Shown: piece after piece, positions 9,295 through 18,918 of the stretch
Position numbering within the stretch: position 1 is the first letter of the stretch
Layout: each line of letters opens with the position of its first letter
NCBI RefSeq assembly: GCF_017377715.1
Contig: NZ_JAFVMF010000009.1
Span: 1-64,000, forward strand
Direction of reading: 5' to 3'
DNA from: Acetobacter sacchari
GTDB taxonomy: Bacteria; Pseudomonadota; Alphaproteobacteria; Acetobacterales; Acetobacteraceae
Length of the DNA stretch: 64,000 nucleotides
Position numbers and translations under genes: made by a program
Notes under the pieces: model-generated
The model's input: only the letters and a program-made list of their open reading frames with translations
Told to the model about the DNA's origin: nothing
The model's database searches: none

Positions 9295-12200
9295 ATGCAC
9301 GTCATCTTCCGGGAAAGTCATGGTCTGGAAGAGACGGAAACGCCGGTCGATCTCGGACAGACTCCGGCCGAGATCGTCGTGCTGTCGTTCTCGGACAGCG
9401 ACCTTGGCGCCTTCGCCGCCGGTTGGCGCGCGGCGAACGGCGCGTTGCCGACGTTGCGGCTGGCAAATTTGGCGGCGTTGCGGCACCCGTTGTCGATCGA
9501 CACCTACCTCGACGCCACGCTGTCGCACGCGAAAGCGATCCTGATCCGCCTGATCGGCGGGGTCGGATACTGGCAATACGGGCTGTCGCAGGTGGAGCAT
9601 CTCGCCCGCCGCAACAAGATCGCGCTCGCCGTGCTGCCGGGCGACGGGCAGGACGATCCGCGCCTGAACGCTGCCTCCAACATTCCGGAAACGACGCTCC
9701 GCCGCCTGTCCCGCCTGTGCGACACTGGCGGGGCGACGGCCGCGCAGGCGGCGTTGGCCGAACTGGCGCAGGCCGCCGGCCTCTCCGCCCCTCCTCCGCA
9801 GGCGGTTGCAGCGATCCCGGACTACGGCTGGTACGAACCGGACGCAGGCGTCGTTTCCTCTCCACCGGACGGCTCCGAGCCGCTGGCGGTGGTCAGTTTC
9901 TACCGGGCCTATCTCACGGCGGCCGACACCGATCCTGTGGACGCCTTGATCCACGCCATGCGCGCGCGCGGGTTTCGCGCGGTCGGGCTGTTCGCGACGT
10001 CGCTCAAATCCCCGGACGCCGCGCGCTGGATCTCGAGCGCGCTGCGCGACGCGCACACCGACGCCGTCATCAACGCCACCGCCTTTTCCGCACGCGGGGA
10101 AGATGGAGCCTCGCCGCTCGACGCTACCGAATGTCCGGTTTTTCAGGTCGCGCTGTCCACCGCGCGGCGCGAAGACTGGGCCGTGTCCGAGCGCGGGCTG
10201 TCGCCTGCCGATCTGGCGATGCATGTCGTTCTGCCGGAAGTGGACGGCCGGATTTTCGCTGGCGTCGTCAGCTTCAAGGCCGCGGACGAGCGCGATCTCC
10301 AGCTTCAGTTCTCTCGCCTGACACATCGGGCCGACCCTGCGCGGATCGCAGCGGCTGCGGATCGCGTGGCCGCATGGCGCAGACTGGCCGTCACGGCAGC
10401 GGCGGAGCGGAGTCTGGTTCTCGTTCTCTCGACCTATCCGGGGCGTCCCGACCAGATGGCGCACGCGGTAGGGCTGGACGCGCTCCTCTCGACCGACGCA
10501 ATTCTGGGCGACCTGTCGCACGCCGGATACGCCATAGAGCCCTCCGCGACGCCTTTGGTCGAGGCGTTGCAGACCGAGCGGTTCGAATGGTCTCTGGAGT
10601 CCTATCGCGTAGCGCTCGCCAGCCTGCCGTCCGCGTTAAGACAGGCGGTCGAAGCCGAATGGGGCGACCCGTCCTCCGACCCTTCGGTCATCGACGGCGC
10701 CTTCCGGTTTCCTGCAACGCGTCGAGGCGCCGCGCTGATCGCTCTGCAACCCGAACGCGGCGACGCCCGCCAGCGTGACGGCGACTACCACGACCTCTCC
10801 AGAACGCCGCGCCACGCCTATGTCGCGTTCTACCTCTGGCTGAGGACGCAGGAACCACACGCGCTGATTCACGTCGGCGCACACGGCACGCTGGAATGGC
10901 TGCCGGGCAAGGCGGTCGCCCTGTCCGACGCGTGCTGGCCGGAAGCGCTGACCGGCGCGTTGCCGGTGATTTATCCTTTTATCGTCAACGATCCGGGCGA
11001 GGCCGCGCAGGCAAAGCGACGGATCGGCGCCGTCACGCTCGGCCACATGCCGCCGCCGCAACGGGCCGCTTCGGTTCCTGAAGGTATGTTGCGGCTGGAG
11101 CGACTGCTCGACGAATATTCGTCCGCCGAAGGACTGGACCCGGCGCGGCGTACGCGGCTGATCGACGCGATCCGCGCCGAAGCGCGGGCGGCGGGCGTCG
11201 AGCAGGATCTGGGCGTCCCCGAGGAAGCCGGCGCCGCCGAGGCCATCGTGCGGATCGACCGATTTGTCTGCGACATCAAGGAAAGCCAGTTCGGCGACGG
11301 CCTGCATATCTACGGACAGGGAGCAGGCGAGCGCGAGGGCCTGCTGGCGGCCCTTGCGGGGCGTCGGGTTGCGCCGGGGCCGTCCGGATCGCCGCTGCGC
11401 GGGCGGGCCGACGTGCTGCCTACCGGACGCAATCTCTACGCCGTCGATCCGCGCAGCGTGCCCAGCCGCGTGGCGCACGCGCAAGGCGTCCGGCTCGCGG
11501 AAGAACTGTTGAGACGTCACCTGCAGGATCACGGCGACTGGCCGCGCGGGCTGATCGTCGACCTGTGGGGATCGGCGACCATGCGCACGGCGGGCGAGGA
11601 ATTCGCCATGGCGCTGCATCTGGCGGGGCTCGCCCCCCGTTGGAACGCCGGTTCGGAGCGAGTGAACGGTTTCGAGATCCTGCCTCCGGTCCTCCTTGGT
11701 CGCCCGCGCATCGACGTGACGCTGCGGGTCTCCGGCCTGTTCCGCGACACGTTTCCCGGCCTCGCGCAGATGTTCGAAGCCGCCGCCGCCACGCTGGCGG
11801 AGCGGGAGGAGCCAGTGGAGGACAACCCCTACGCCATCCGTGGACCACGCGTTTTTGGACCGAAACCCGGTCATTACGGGATCGGTCTTGGCGACGCGGC
11901 GGAGAATTACACCGCCGACGGCCGCGACGACGCCGGAGAGGCGTGGCTCGGGGCCTCGGAATGGGCGATCGGCGTGGACGGCGACATACGGCAGGATCGG
12001 GAGGCTCTGGAGGCGCGCCTGCTGAACGCGGACGCCATGGCCCATGTGCAGGATCTTCCCGAAACGGACCTGCTGCTTTCGCAGGATTACGCCGCGCATG
12101 AAGGCGGCCCCGCCGCCGCCGCCGCGATGCTCGGCGGCGCTGCGCCCGCACTCTACCACATCGACGCGACCCGACCCGAAGCCCCCCGCGCCCGCACACT

Positions 12201-12534
12201 GCGGGAGGAACTGTCGCGCGTCGTGCGCGCCCGCGCGGGCGATCAGAACTGGGCGAGCGGCATGATGCGCCACGGCTTTCGCGGCGCGGCGGAGATCACA
12301 GCCACGCTCGACAACCTCGCCGCCTTCGCTCACCTGACGCGGGACGTGCCTGTGCATCTGTTCGACATCTACTACGAAGCAACGCTTGGACAGGATGATC
12401 TTGTCGCGTTCATGGAACAGGAAAATCCGACTGCCCTCGCGGCCCTGCGCCATCGGTTCCGAGCCCTTGCCGACGCCGGGCTATGGGTCACGCGCCGCAA
12501 CGCCATCGCCGCCAGCCTGCGGGATTCGCCGTGA
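9295..12534 (+). CDS. cobN: Cobaltochelatase subunit CobN
   Basis: CobN is the large subunit of the aerobic CobNST chelatase that inserts Co2+ into hydrogenobyrinic acid a,c-diamide with ATP hydrolysis. At 1079 residues it is slightly short of the usual 1,100-1,300. Family features are the N-terminal MHVIFRESHGLEE, LLSTDAILGDLSHAGY, the HALIHVGAHGTLEWLPGKAVALS segment, GRNLYAVDPRSVPSR, the GLIVDLWGSATMRTAGE stretch and the C-terminal QDQNWASGMMRHGFRGA-like region. The ATG at 9295 sits 4 bp after the cobW stop. Genes for CobS and CobT, its AAA+ partners, are absent from the window and must lie elsewhere. Confidence 0.95.
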   Translation: MHVIFRESHGLEETETPVDLGQTPAEIVVLSFSDSDLGAFAAGWRAANGALPTLRLANLAALRHPLSIDTYLDATLSHAKAILIRLIGGVGYWQYGLSQVEHLARRNKIALAVLPGDGQDDPRLNAASNIPETTLRRLSRLCDTGGATAAQAALAELAQAAGLSAPPPQAVAAIPDYGWYEPDAGVVSSPPDGSEPLAVVSFYRAYLTAADTDPVDALIHAMRARGFRAVGLFATSLKSPDAARWISSALRDAHTDAVINATAFSARGEDGASPLDATECPVFQVALSTARREDWAVSERGLSPADLAMHVVLPEVDGRIFAGVVSFKAADERDLQLQFSRLTHRADPARIAAAADRVAAWRRLAVTAAAERSLVLVLSTYPGRPDQMAHAVGLDALLSTDAILGDLSHAGYAIEPSATPLVEALQTERFEWSLESYRVALASLPSALRQAVEAEWGDPSSDPSVIDGAFRFPATRRGAALIALQPERGDARQRDGDYHDLSRTPRHAYVAFYLWLRTQEPHALIHVGAHGTLEWLPGKAVALSDACWPEALTGALPVIYPFIVNDPGEAAQAKRRIGAVTLGHMPPPQRAASVPEGMLRLERLLDEYSSAEGLDPARRTRLIDAIRAEARAAGVEQDLGVPEEAGAAEAIVRIDRFVCDIKESQFGDGLHIYGQGAGEREGLLAALAGRRVAPGPSGSPLRGRADVLPTGRNLYAVDPRSVPSRVAHAQGVRLAEELLRRHLQDHGDWPRGLIVDLWGSATMRTAGEEFAMALHLAGLAPRWNAGSERVNGFEILPPVLLGRPRIDVTLRVSGLFRDTFPGLAQMFEAAAATLAEREEPVEDNPYAIRGPRVFGPKPGHYGIGLGDAAENYTADGRDDAGEAWLGASEWAIGVDGDIRQDREALEARLLNADAMAHVQDLPETDLLLSQDYAAHEGGPAAAAAMLGGAAPALYHIDATRPEAPRARTLREELSRVVRARAGDQNWASGMMRHGFRGAAEITATLDNLAAFAHLTRDVPVHLFDIYYEATLGQDDLVAFMEQENPTALAALRHRFRALADAGLWVTRRNAIAASLRDSP

Positions 12535-13706
12535 CGACGCCCCCGCGTCCGTTGGTCAAGGGCTGGTGTCCGGGCGCGCTGCGTCCGATGAGGTCCGGCG
12601 ACGGGATGCTGGTCCGTATCCGACCGCCCTGTGGTCGCCTGACGCAGGCGCAGGCGGCGGGCGTGGCGCTTTTGTCGACGCGCTACGGCAACGGGCTGCT
12701 CGATCTGTCGACGCGCGCCAATCTGCAACTTCGGGGCGTTAGCGAGGAAGGCTGGCCGCGCCTGCTCGACGGTTTGGCGGAACTGGGGCTGCTCGACCCG
12801 ACACCGGAAGCTGAGGCGCGACGCTCGCTCGTCGTCGCTCCGTTCTGGCGAGACGGCGACGGCACGATGGAACTGGCCAGCCGCCTTTCCGACGCCCTGC
12901 GCGACGAAGAGGGTCTCTCCCTGCCCGGCAAATTCGGCTTCGCGATGGATGCCGGGGAACAGCCGGTCCTGCGGAACGTCTCCGCCGACATACGGATCGA
13001 GCGAAACGAATCGGGCGCGCTGCTGTGCCGCGCTGACGGCGCCAGCCATGGCGCGCGCGTCACAGCCGCGACGATGGCGGACGCCGCGCTCGCCCTTGCC
13101 CGATGGTTCGTCGCAAGCGGCGGCGCAGTGCGCATGGCGGCGCATATTGCGAGCGGCGCGACGCCTCCCCCTATGTTCTCCGAAGTCGCGGCGGCGAGGG
13201 AGTGTCCCGCCACGCGCCCGGCTCCCGGCCCGGTCGCAGCCGGTTTCATGGTCGCTCTCACGTTCGGGCAGATGGAAGCGGCAACACTTTCGGCCCTCGC
13301 CGACACTGCGCCGCTTCGCGTCACGCCATGGCGCATGGTGTTGCTGGAAGGCGTGACGACGGCTCCTGAAATCGACGGCGTCATTACCTGCGCGGACGAT
13401 CTGCTCCTGCGCGTCGTCGCCTGCGTTGGCGCGCCCGGCTGCGCGCAGGCGTTGCAGCCCACGCGGCCTCTGGCGCGCGCGTTGGCGCCGCAGATCCCCC
13501 TGGGCGAGACGCTGCATGTCTCGGGTTGCGCCAAGGGTTGCGCCCATCCCGCCGCCGCCTCCGTGACGCTCGTGGCGCAAACCGGCGGGTTCGGTCTTGT
13601 GAGGAACGGCGACGCCTCATCCCCTGTCGAACGCTCTCTGACGTCCCGGCAGTTGCAGGCCGCGCCCGAAACGCTGACAAGGGGCGCCGATGCCATATTC
13701 CTATGA
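12531..13706 (+). CDS. cobG: Precorrin-3B synthase CobG
   Basis: CobG is the O2-using monooxygenase of the aerobic pathway, making precorrin-3B from precorrin-3A. The 391-residue protein belongs to the nitrite/sulfite-reductase ferredoxin-like family. KGWCPGALRPM with GDGMLVRIRPP at the N-terminus and a half-repeat later are visible. The likely [4Fe-4S] ligands are in CVGAPGCAQ and VSGCAKGCAHP in the C-terminal third. The GTG start at 12531 overlaps the cobN stop by 4 bp (GTGA). Upstream ATG codons in this frame lie inside cobN and lack the conserved start. It overlaps cobH by 17 bp. Confidence 0.92.
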   Translation: MTTPPRPLVKGWCPGALRPMRSGDGMLVRIRPPCGRLTQAQAAGVALLSTRYGNGLLDLSTRANLQLRGVSEEGWPRLLDGLAELGLLDPTPEAEARRSLVVAPFWRDGDGTMELASRLSDALRDEEGLSLPGKFGFAMDAGEQPVLRNVSADIRIERNESGALLCRADGASHGARVTAATMADAALALARWFVASGGAVRMAAHIASGATPPPMFSEVAAARECPATRPAPGPVAAGFMVALTFGQMEAATLSALADTAPLRVTPWRMVLLEGVTTAPEIDGVITCADDLLLRVVACVGAPGCAQALQPTRPLARALAPQIPLGETLHVSGCAKGCAHPAAASVTLVAQTGGFGLVRNGDASSPVERSLTSRQLQAAPETLTRGADAIFL

Positions 13707-14319
13707 AACCGACGGCGCCGCCATCTATCGCCAATCCTTCGCCACCATCCGCGCGGAGGCCGACCTCGCGCGCTTCAGCGCGGAGGAGGAGATCGTCGTC
13801 GTGCGGATGATCCACGCCGCCGGAATGGTCGGGCTGGAACGCCATATAGAGTTCACGCCCGGCATGGCCCAGGCCGCGCGGGCAGCGCTGGAAGCGGGCG
13901 CGCCGATCCTGTGCGACGCCCGTATGGTCAGCGAGGGCGTGACCCGCGCCCGCCTGCCCGCCGACAATGCCGTCATCTGCACGCTGCATGACGAACGCGT
14001 GCCCGCTCTGGCGCAGGAGATGGGCGATACGCGCTCGGCTGCTGCGCTGGAACTGTGGCGGCCGCATCTGTCCGGCGCCGTCGTCGCCATCGGTAACGCG
14101 CCGACGGCCCTGTTCCGCCTGCTCAACATGCTGGAGGAGCCCGGCTGCCCCCGGCCGGCCGCGATCATCGGCTGCCCCGTCGGTTTCGTCGGCGCGGCGG
14201 AGTCCAAGGCGGCCCTGATGGAGGCCCCTCCGACCCCGGCAGTGACCGTCAGGGGAAGACTCGGGGGTTCCGCGATTACAGTCGCCGCCATCAACGCACT
14301 GGCCAGCCGGAAGGAATAG
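13690..14319 (+). CDS. cobH: Precorrin-8X methylmutase CobH
   Basis: CobH moves the C-11 methyl to C-12, giving hydrogenobyrinic acid. The 209-residue product has the family start YSYETDGAAIYRQSFATI, the conserved VVRMIHAAGMVGL (catalytic His region), DARMVSEGVTRARLP, AIGNAPTALFRLLNML and IIGCPVGFVGAAESKAAL. The start overlaps the end of cobG, and 3 bp separate it from cobI. Confidence 0.96.
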   Translation: MPYSYETDGAAIYRQSFATIRAEADLARFSAEEEIVVVRMIHAAGMVGLERHIEFTPGMAQAARAALEAGAPILCDARMVSEGVTRARLPADNAVICTLHDERVPALAQEMGDTRSAAALELWRPHLSGAVVAIGNAPTALFRLLNMLEEPGCPRPAAIIGCPVGFVGAAESKAALMEAPPTPAVTVRGRLGGSAITVAAINALASRKE

Positions 14320-14322
14320 GCC

Positions 14323-15063
14323 ATGGCGGGAAAGATCATCTGCGTGGGTCTTGGGCCGGGCGATCCGGAGTTAATGACCGTACGCGCCGACAGGCTGATC
14401 CGCAGTGCGGGGCGCATCGCGTATTTCCGCAAGGCCGGACGCGCGGGACAGGCGCGGCGCATCGTCGAAGGCATGCTTGCGCCGGATGCCGTCGAACACG
14501 CTATGGAATATCCAGTAACCACGGAACTTCCTTTCGAAAGCGACGAATATCGGAACACGCTCTCCACGTTCTACGACGACTGGACGGATCGCCTCGTTGC
14601 GCTTGCGCAGACACAGGACGTCGTGGTCCTGTGCGAAGGCGATCCTTTCTTCTACGGCTCCTTCATGCATCTGCACGTGCGCCTGCAAGGCCGCGCGACT
14701 GTCGAGGTCGTCCCCGGCGTTCCCGGCATGACCGGCTGTTGGAACGCGACCGGAACCCCGATCACCTGGGGCGACGACGTGCTGACCGTGTTGCCGGGCA
14801 CGATGCCCGAAGCTGAACTGACTCGGCGCATGCGCGACGCCGACGCACTGGTGGTGATGAAAACCGGGCGTAACCTGCCGAAGGTACGCCGCGCCCTCGC
14901 CGCCGCCGGCAGGTTAGAGGACGCGTGGCTGGTCGAACGCGGCACCATGCCCGGCCAGCGGGTGCTTCGTGTCGTCGACGCGGAGGATGGCGACTGTCCC
15001 TATTTCGCGACGGTTCTGGCGCATGGAAAAGGCCGTCGCCCCGGAAGGGAGGATGCGCCGTGA
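14323..15063 (+). CDS. cobI: Precorrin-2 C20-methyltransferase CobI
   Basis: CobI methylates C-20 of precorrin-2 with S-adenosylmethionine. The 246-residue product has the tetrapyrrole methylase signature ICVGLGPGDPELMTVRA at the N-terminus, VVLCEGDPFFYGSFMHLH around residue 105, VPGVPGMTGCWNATG, and the SAM-pocket VVMKTGRNLPKVRRAL. The ATG at 14323 overlaps nothing. The stop TGA lies inside the GTGA that also carries the cobJ start. Confidence 0.96.
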   Translation: MAGKIICVGLGPGDPELMTVRADRLIRSAGRIAYFRKAGRAGQARRIVEGMLAPDAVEHAMEYPVTTELPFESDEYRNTLSTFYDDWTDRLVALAQTQDVVVLCEGDPFFYGSFMHLHVRLQGRATVEVVPGVPGMTGCWNATGTPITWGDDVLTVLPGTMPEAELTRRMRDADALVVMKTGRNLPKVRRALAAAGRLEDAWLVERGTMPGQRVLRVVDAEDGDCPYFATVLAHGKGRRPGREDAP

Positions 15064-15794
15064 GCGGCGTCCTGACAGTCGTCGGGCTTGGCCCCGGAAA
15101 CGACGCACTGATCACGCCGGAAGTCACGGCGGCTCTTGCAAAAGCGACTGATGTGGTCGGTTATATTCCTTACGTTAAGCGTATTCCCGTGCGCGAGGGA
15201 CTGACGCTGCACGCGACGGATAATCGCGTTGAGCTGGAAAGAGCCGTCCACGCGCTGGAAATGGCTGCGGCCGGTCGGCAGGTTGTGGTCGTCTCGTCCG
15301 GGGATCCCGGCGTGTTCGCCATGGCGTCGGCCGTTTTCGAGACGCTTGAGAAAAACCCCGCATTCGGAAGCATCCAGATCGAAATCATGCCGGGCGTCAC
15401 CGCGATGCTCGCCGCGGCCGCGCGCGTCGGCGCGCCGCTCGGGCACGATTTCTGCGCGATCAACCTGTCCGACAACCTCAAGCCCTGGGCGACCGTCGAA
15501 CGGCGGCTTCGCCTGGCCGCGCAGGCGGACTTCGCCATGGCGCTCTACAACCCGCGTTCAGCCGCCAGACCGCATCAGTTCGCACGTGTTCTCGATATTT
15601 TACGAGAAGAATGCGGACCAGATCGCCTGATCGTCTTCGCCCGCGCCGTGACCACGCCGGAAGAACGGATCACCGTCATGTCTGTGACGGAGGCCGACGC
15701 CGACATGGCCGACATGCGAACGGTGGTGCTGGTCGGAAACGCCGCGACGCGACGCGTCGGACCGTATCTTTACACGCCGAGACACGCGGAATGA
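15060..15794 (+). CDS. cobJ: Precorrin-3B C17-methyltransferase CobJ
   Basis: CobJ methylates C-17 and promotes ring contraction to precorrin-4. The 244-residue product has VVGLGPGNDALITPEV near the N-terminus, VVGYIPYVKRIP, VVVSSGDPGVFAMASAV, the MPGVTAMLAAAARVGAPLGH segment with FCAINLSDNLKPW, and ALYNPRSAAR, all typical of CobJ/CbiH. The GTG start at 15060 overlaps the cobI stop by 4 bp. The 3' end overlaps the 3' end of the opposite-strand cobK by 25 bp. Confidence 0.96.
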   Translation: MSGVLTVVGLGPGNDALITPEVTAALAKATDVVGYIPYVKRIPVREGLTLHATDNRVELERAVHALEMAAAGRQVVVVSSGDPGVFAMASAVFETLEKNPAFGSIQIEIMPGVTAMLAAAARVGAPLGHDFCAINLSDNLKPWATVERRLRLAAQADFAMALYNPRSAARPHQFARVLDILREECGPDRLIVFARAVTTPEERITVMSVTEADADMADMRTVVLVGNAATRRVGPYLYTPRHAE

Positions 15795-16519
15795 CCAAGC
15801 CACGCCATTGCGTCTTCCGTAGTGCGGACCACCGGACGAGGCGGCGCTTCGGGCCGGTCGATCACGATCACAGGCAGGCCAAGCGCGCGCGCGGCGTCCA
15901 GTTTCGCACGCGCGCCTGCGCCGCCCGCATTTTTTGCGACCACATGCGTGACGCCATGCGCCTTCATAACGGCCAGATCGCCTTCCACTGTAAACGGTCC
16001 GCGTGCGACGATGACCGTTGCTCGCGGCAGCGGGAGCGCGACTTCGGGGGGATCGACCAGCCGCAACAGGTAATCGTGCTCCGGGCGGAGTGCAAAGGCG
16101 TCAAGAAACTGTCTGCCTATGGCCAGGAAAATCCGCGACGGCGTTTCCGGCAACACTTCGGCCGCGCCCGGAACGTCGACGACCATGCGCCAGTCGTCGC
16201 CTTCGCCCGGCGTCCATGGCGCTCTCTCGAACGCCAGCAAAGGCACATGGGCGGCGGCGCACGCCTCCACCGCGTTACGGCTCATCTGGACCGCAAAGGG
16301 ATGGGTGGCGTCTATGACGTGGCTTATACTCTGTTCGCGCAAATACTCCGCAAGCCCGTCCGCGCCGCCGAAGCCGCCAATCCGCGTCGGCAGCGGTTGG
16401 GCGAGCGGCGCCGCCGTTCTGCCTGCGTAGGAAAAGGTCGCGTCCACGCAAGACGACTTCAGAGCGCGCGCCATTTGGCTGGCTTCGGTCGTGCCGCCGA
16501 GAAGAAGGACGCGGGTCAT
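15770..16519 (-). CDS. cobK: Precorrin-6A reductase CobK
   Basis: CobK reduces precorrin-6A to dihydro-precorrin-6B (precorrin-6B) with NADPH. The 249-residue product has the N-terminal VLLLGGTTEASQMARAL, FSYAGRT, RIGGFGGADGLAEYLRE, VIDATHPFAVQMSRNA, FLAIGRQ, VARGPFTVEGDLAVMKAHGV and the VVAKNAGGAGARAKLDAA segment, all family-like. It is the only biosynthetic gene on the minus strand within the plus-strand run. Its ATG (16517-16519) overlaps that of cobL in the sequence CATG, and its end overlaps cobJ, so its transcript is antisense to the operon mRNA. Confidence 0.95.
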   Translation of the reverse strand: MTRVLLLGGTTEASQMARALKSSCVDATFSYAGRTAAPLAQPLPTRIGGFGGADGLAEYLREQSISHVIDATHPFAVQMSRNAVEACAAAHVPLLAFERAPWTPGEGDDWRMVVDVPGAAEVLPETPSRIFLAIGRQFLDAFALRPEHDYLLRLVDPPEVALPLPRATVIVARGPFTVEGDLAVMKAHGVTHVVAKNAGGAGARAKLDAARALGLPVIVIDRPEAPPRPVVRTTEDAMAWLGHSACLGV

Positions 16520-17765
16520 GGCTGACCTCCGGACTAAAACTGCTCCTGAACCCAAGCCGGAGTGCGAAACGAGGAGCCGGAGCGCCCCTGTGCCCTGGCT
16601 TGTGATCATCGGCGTTGGTGAGGACGGGATGGCAGGTTTATCCGCTACGCGCCATGCCGAACTTGACCGGGCCGCGGTGATTTTCGGTGGCCCCCGTCAC
16701 CTCGCGCTGGTGAATGCGGGGGAGCGCGGACGCCCCTGGCCGGTTCCATTCTCCGTCGCACCCGTTCTGGCCGAACGTGGGCGGGCAGTCGTTGTGCTTG
16801 CTTCCGGAGATCCGTTCTGGTTCGGCGCGGGCGCCAGCCTTGCCGAGCGGCTCGATCCGGACGAATGGATCGCGCACCCGGCCCCGTCCACATTTTCCCT
16901 CGCCGCCAGCAGCCTTGGCTGGAGTCTGGAAAAAACCTCCTGCTTCGGTCTGCACGCCGCTCCGTTCGAACGGCTGCTGCCCGCGTTGAGCGACGGCGCG
17001 CGCGCGATCTGCCTTATGCGTGACGGTCCCGCCGTCGTGGCCCTGGCCGGATGGTTGAGCGAACGCGGTTTCGGCGCCTCGACCCTGCACGTCATGGAGG
17101 CTCTGGGCGGTCCGCGCGAGCGGGTTCGCAGCGCTCGCGCAGAAAGTTTTTCGTTGGCCGACATCGCCACGCCCGTCGCAGCAGCCATCGAGTTCGCGGG
17201 CCGGAGCGGGCTGGCCCGCGCATCAGGGCTACCCGACGAACGCTTCAGCCATGACGGGCAGATCACCAAACGTCCCGTCCGCGCCTTGACCCTTTCGGCC
17301 CTCGCCCCACGGCCCGGCGAATTGCTTTGGGATATCGGCGCAGGCTCCGGATCGATTTCCATCGAATGGTGCCTGTCTGGAGGTCGCGCCGTCGCGATAG
17401 AGACGCGCGCGGACCGCGCCGCGACAATACGGGCCAATGCGCGCGAGTTCGGGGTTGATCACCTGCTGCACGTAGTGGATGGCGCGGCGCCCGACGCATT
17501 TGCGAATCTGCCTGAACCAAACGCCGCGTTCATCGGGGGCGGCGCGGACGAGGTCCTGCTGGCTGCGTTGTGGGAGCGTCTGCCCGCAGGTGCGCGCATC
17601 GTCGCAAACGCGGTGACGCTGGAGACGGAAGCCTTGCTGACTCTATGGCATGGGCGCAAGGGCGGCGAATTGCTGCGCATCGAACTGTCCGTCGCGGCGC
17701 CGCTCGGGTCGATGCGCGGATGGCGACCGGCAAGGCCCGTGACCCAATGGAGCGTCACGCGATGA
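16518..17765 (+). CDS. cobL: Precorrin-6Y C5,15-methyltransferase (decarboxylating) CobL
   Basis: CobL methylates C-5 and C-15 and decarboxylates the C-12 acetate. The 415-residue protein is the usual fusion of a CbiE-like N-terminal methylase (IIGVGEDGMAGLS, VLASGDPFWFG, PSTFSLAASSLGW) and a CbiT-like C-terminal methyltransferase (LWDIGAGSGSISIEW around residue 265). The ATG at 16518 overlaps the cobK start codon on the other strand. A GTG at 16590, preceded by GAGGAG, would start just before the first conserved strand and is a real alternative. The cobE start overlaps its stop (ATGA). Confidence 0.94.
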   Translation: MADLRTKTAPEPKPECETRSRSAPVPWLVIIGVGEDGMAGLSATRHAELDRAAVIFGGPRHLALVNAGERGRPWPVPFSVAPVLAERGRAVVVLASGDPFWFGAGASLAERLDPDEWIAHPAPSTFSLAASSLGWSLEKTSCFGLHAAPFERLLPALSDGARAICLMRDGPAVVALAGWLSERGFGASTLHVMEALGGPRERVRSARAESFSLADIATPVAAAIEFAGRSGLARASGLPDERFSHDGQITKRPVRALTLSALAPRPGELLWDIGAGSGSISIEWCLSGGRAVAIETRADRAATIRANAREFGVDHLLHVVDGAAPDAFANLPEPNAAFIGGGADEVLLAALWERLPAGARIVANAVTLETEALLTLWHGRKGGELLRIELSVAAPLGSMRGWRPARPVTQWSVTR

Positions 17766-18139
17766 GGGTCGCGGGCTTCGGCTTCCGTCGCGCGGCGGAA
17801 CTGGCGTCACTGCGCGAGGCGCTGGCGGCGGCTGGCGGGGCGGAGGGGCTGGCCGCGCTGGCGACGCTGGTGGAGAAAGCCGACGCACCGGCATTTCTGG
17901 CGCTGGCGAAAGAACTGGGCCTTCCGGTCGCCGCCGTATCCGCCGACGCTGCAGCGCGCATCGTCACTCTGACGCGCTCCGAACGGATCATGGCTGATTT
18001 CGGGACCGGCAGCATCGCCGAAGCCGTAGCGCTCAGCGCCGCAGGCGCGGGTTCGCGTCTGCTGACCCCGCGCGCCGTATCTTTTGACAGGATGGCGACT
18101 GCAGCGATCGCCGAAAAGACCGAGGCGACAGGCCCATGA
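17762..18139 (+). CDS. cobE: CobE (CbiG C-terminal-like) cobalamin biosynthesis protein
   Basis: The 125-residue product begins [19 protein letters not shown] and has [15 protein letters not shown], a [18 protein letters not shown] segment and a short ending, as in CobE and the C-terminal domain of CbiG. CobE is needed in the aerobic pathway, but its exact reaction is not settled; CbiG homologues open the delta-lactone in the anaerobic pathway. It is translationally coupled on both sides by ATGA overlaps, to cobL upstream and cobM downstream. Confidence 0.9.
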   Translation: MRVAGFGFRRAAELASLREALAAAGGAEGLAALATLVEKADAPAFLALAKELGLPVAAVSADAAARIVTLTRSERIMADFGTGSIAEAVALSAAGAGSRLLTPRAVSFDRMATAAIAEKTEATGP

Positions 18140-18918
18140 CCGTTCATTTCATCGGTGCCGGACCGGGCGCCGCAGACCTTATCACGCTGCGCGGGCGGGA
18201 CCTTATCGCCGCCAGCCCGGTTTGCCTCTACGCAGGGTCTCTGGTTCCGACGGCGTTGCTTGATCACTGTCCGCCGGGCGCGCGCATCGTCAACACAGCG
18301 CCCCTTTCGCTGGACGAAATCGTCGCCGAGATGGCGGCGGCGCACGCCGCCGGGCAGGACGTCGCACGTCTGCATTCGGGCGATCTGTCGGTCTGGTCTG
18401 CCATGGGCGAGCAATTGCGCCGCCTGCGGACGCTGGGCGTGCCGTATGACGTAACGCCGGGCGTGCCGTCCTTCGCAGCAGCAGCAGCAGCGCTTGGCGC
18501 CGAACTCACCTTGCCTGGCGTGGCGCAGTCCGTAGTGCTGACCCGGATGTCGGGGCGTGCGACGGCCATGCCTCCGGGCGAAACGTTGTCGGCGTTCGCA
18601 GCCACGGGCGCCACGCTGGCGGTTCACCTGTCGGTTCATGTGCTGGATCGCGTCGTCGCCGAATTGCTCCCGCATTACGGCGCGGACTGCCCGGTGGCCG
18701 TCGTATGGCGCGCAAGCTGGCCGGATGAACGCATCGTCCGCGCCACTCTGGGCGCGCTGGAGACAGCGCTGGGCGGAGAGTTGGAACGAACGGCGCTGAT
18801 CCTTGTCGGGCGCGCGATCGGCGCGACGGATTTCGAAGAGAGCCGCCTTTACGCAGGAGATTACGATCGCCGCTTCCGGCCCGTCGGCGCAGCGCCGCGC
18901 TTCCCGGAGGGCGAATGA
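18136..18918 (+). CDS. cobM: Precorrin-4 C11-methyltransferase CobM
   Basis: CobM methylates C-11 of precorrin-4 to give precorrin-5. The 260-residue product has [74 protein letters not shown] (a run of GCA codons encodes the Ala stretch), and [17 protein letters not shown], all diagnostic of CobM/CbiF. The start and stop overlap cobE and cobB by 4 bp each. Confidence 0.96.
   Translation: MTVHFIGAGPGAADLITLRGRDLIAASPVCLYAGSLVPTALLDHCPPGARIVNTAPLSLDEIVAEMAAAHAAGQDVARLHSGDLSVWSAMGEQLRRLRTLGVPYDVTPGVPSFAAAAAALGAELTLPGVAQSVVLTRMSGRATAMPPGETLSAFAATGATLAVHLSVHVLDRVVAELLPHYGADCPVAVVWRASWPDERIVRATLGALETALGGELERTALILVGRAIGATDFEESRLYAGDYDRRFRPVGAAPRFPEGE

Noticed and set aside
7587-9305. Long minus-strand frame of 572 codons
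   Set aside because: It is antisense to DUF1636 and cobW, which have clear motifs. Its translation is Arg/His-rich without domains, as expected for a shadow in GC-rich DNA.
10636-12453. Minus-strand frame of 605 codons
   Set aside because: Antisense to cobN; no recognisable motif. cobN is certain from its conserved segments.
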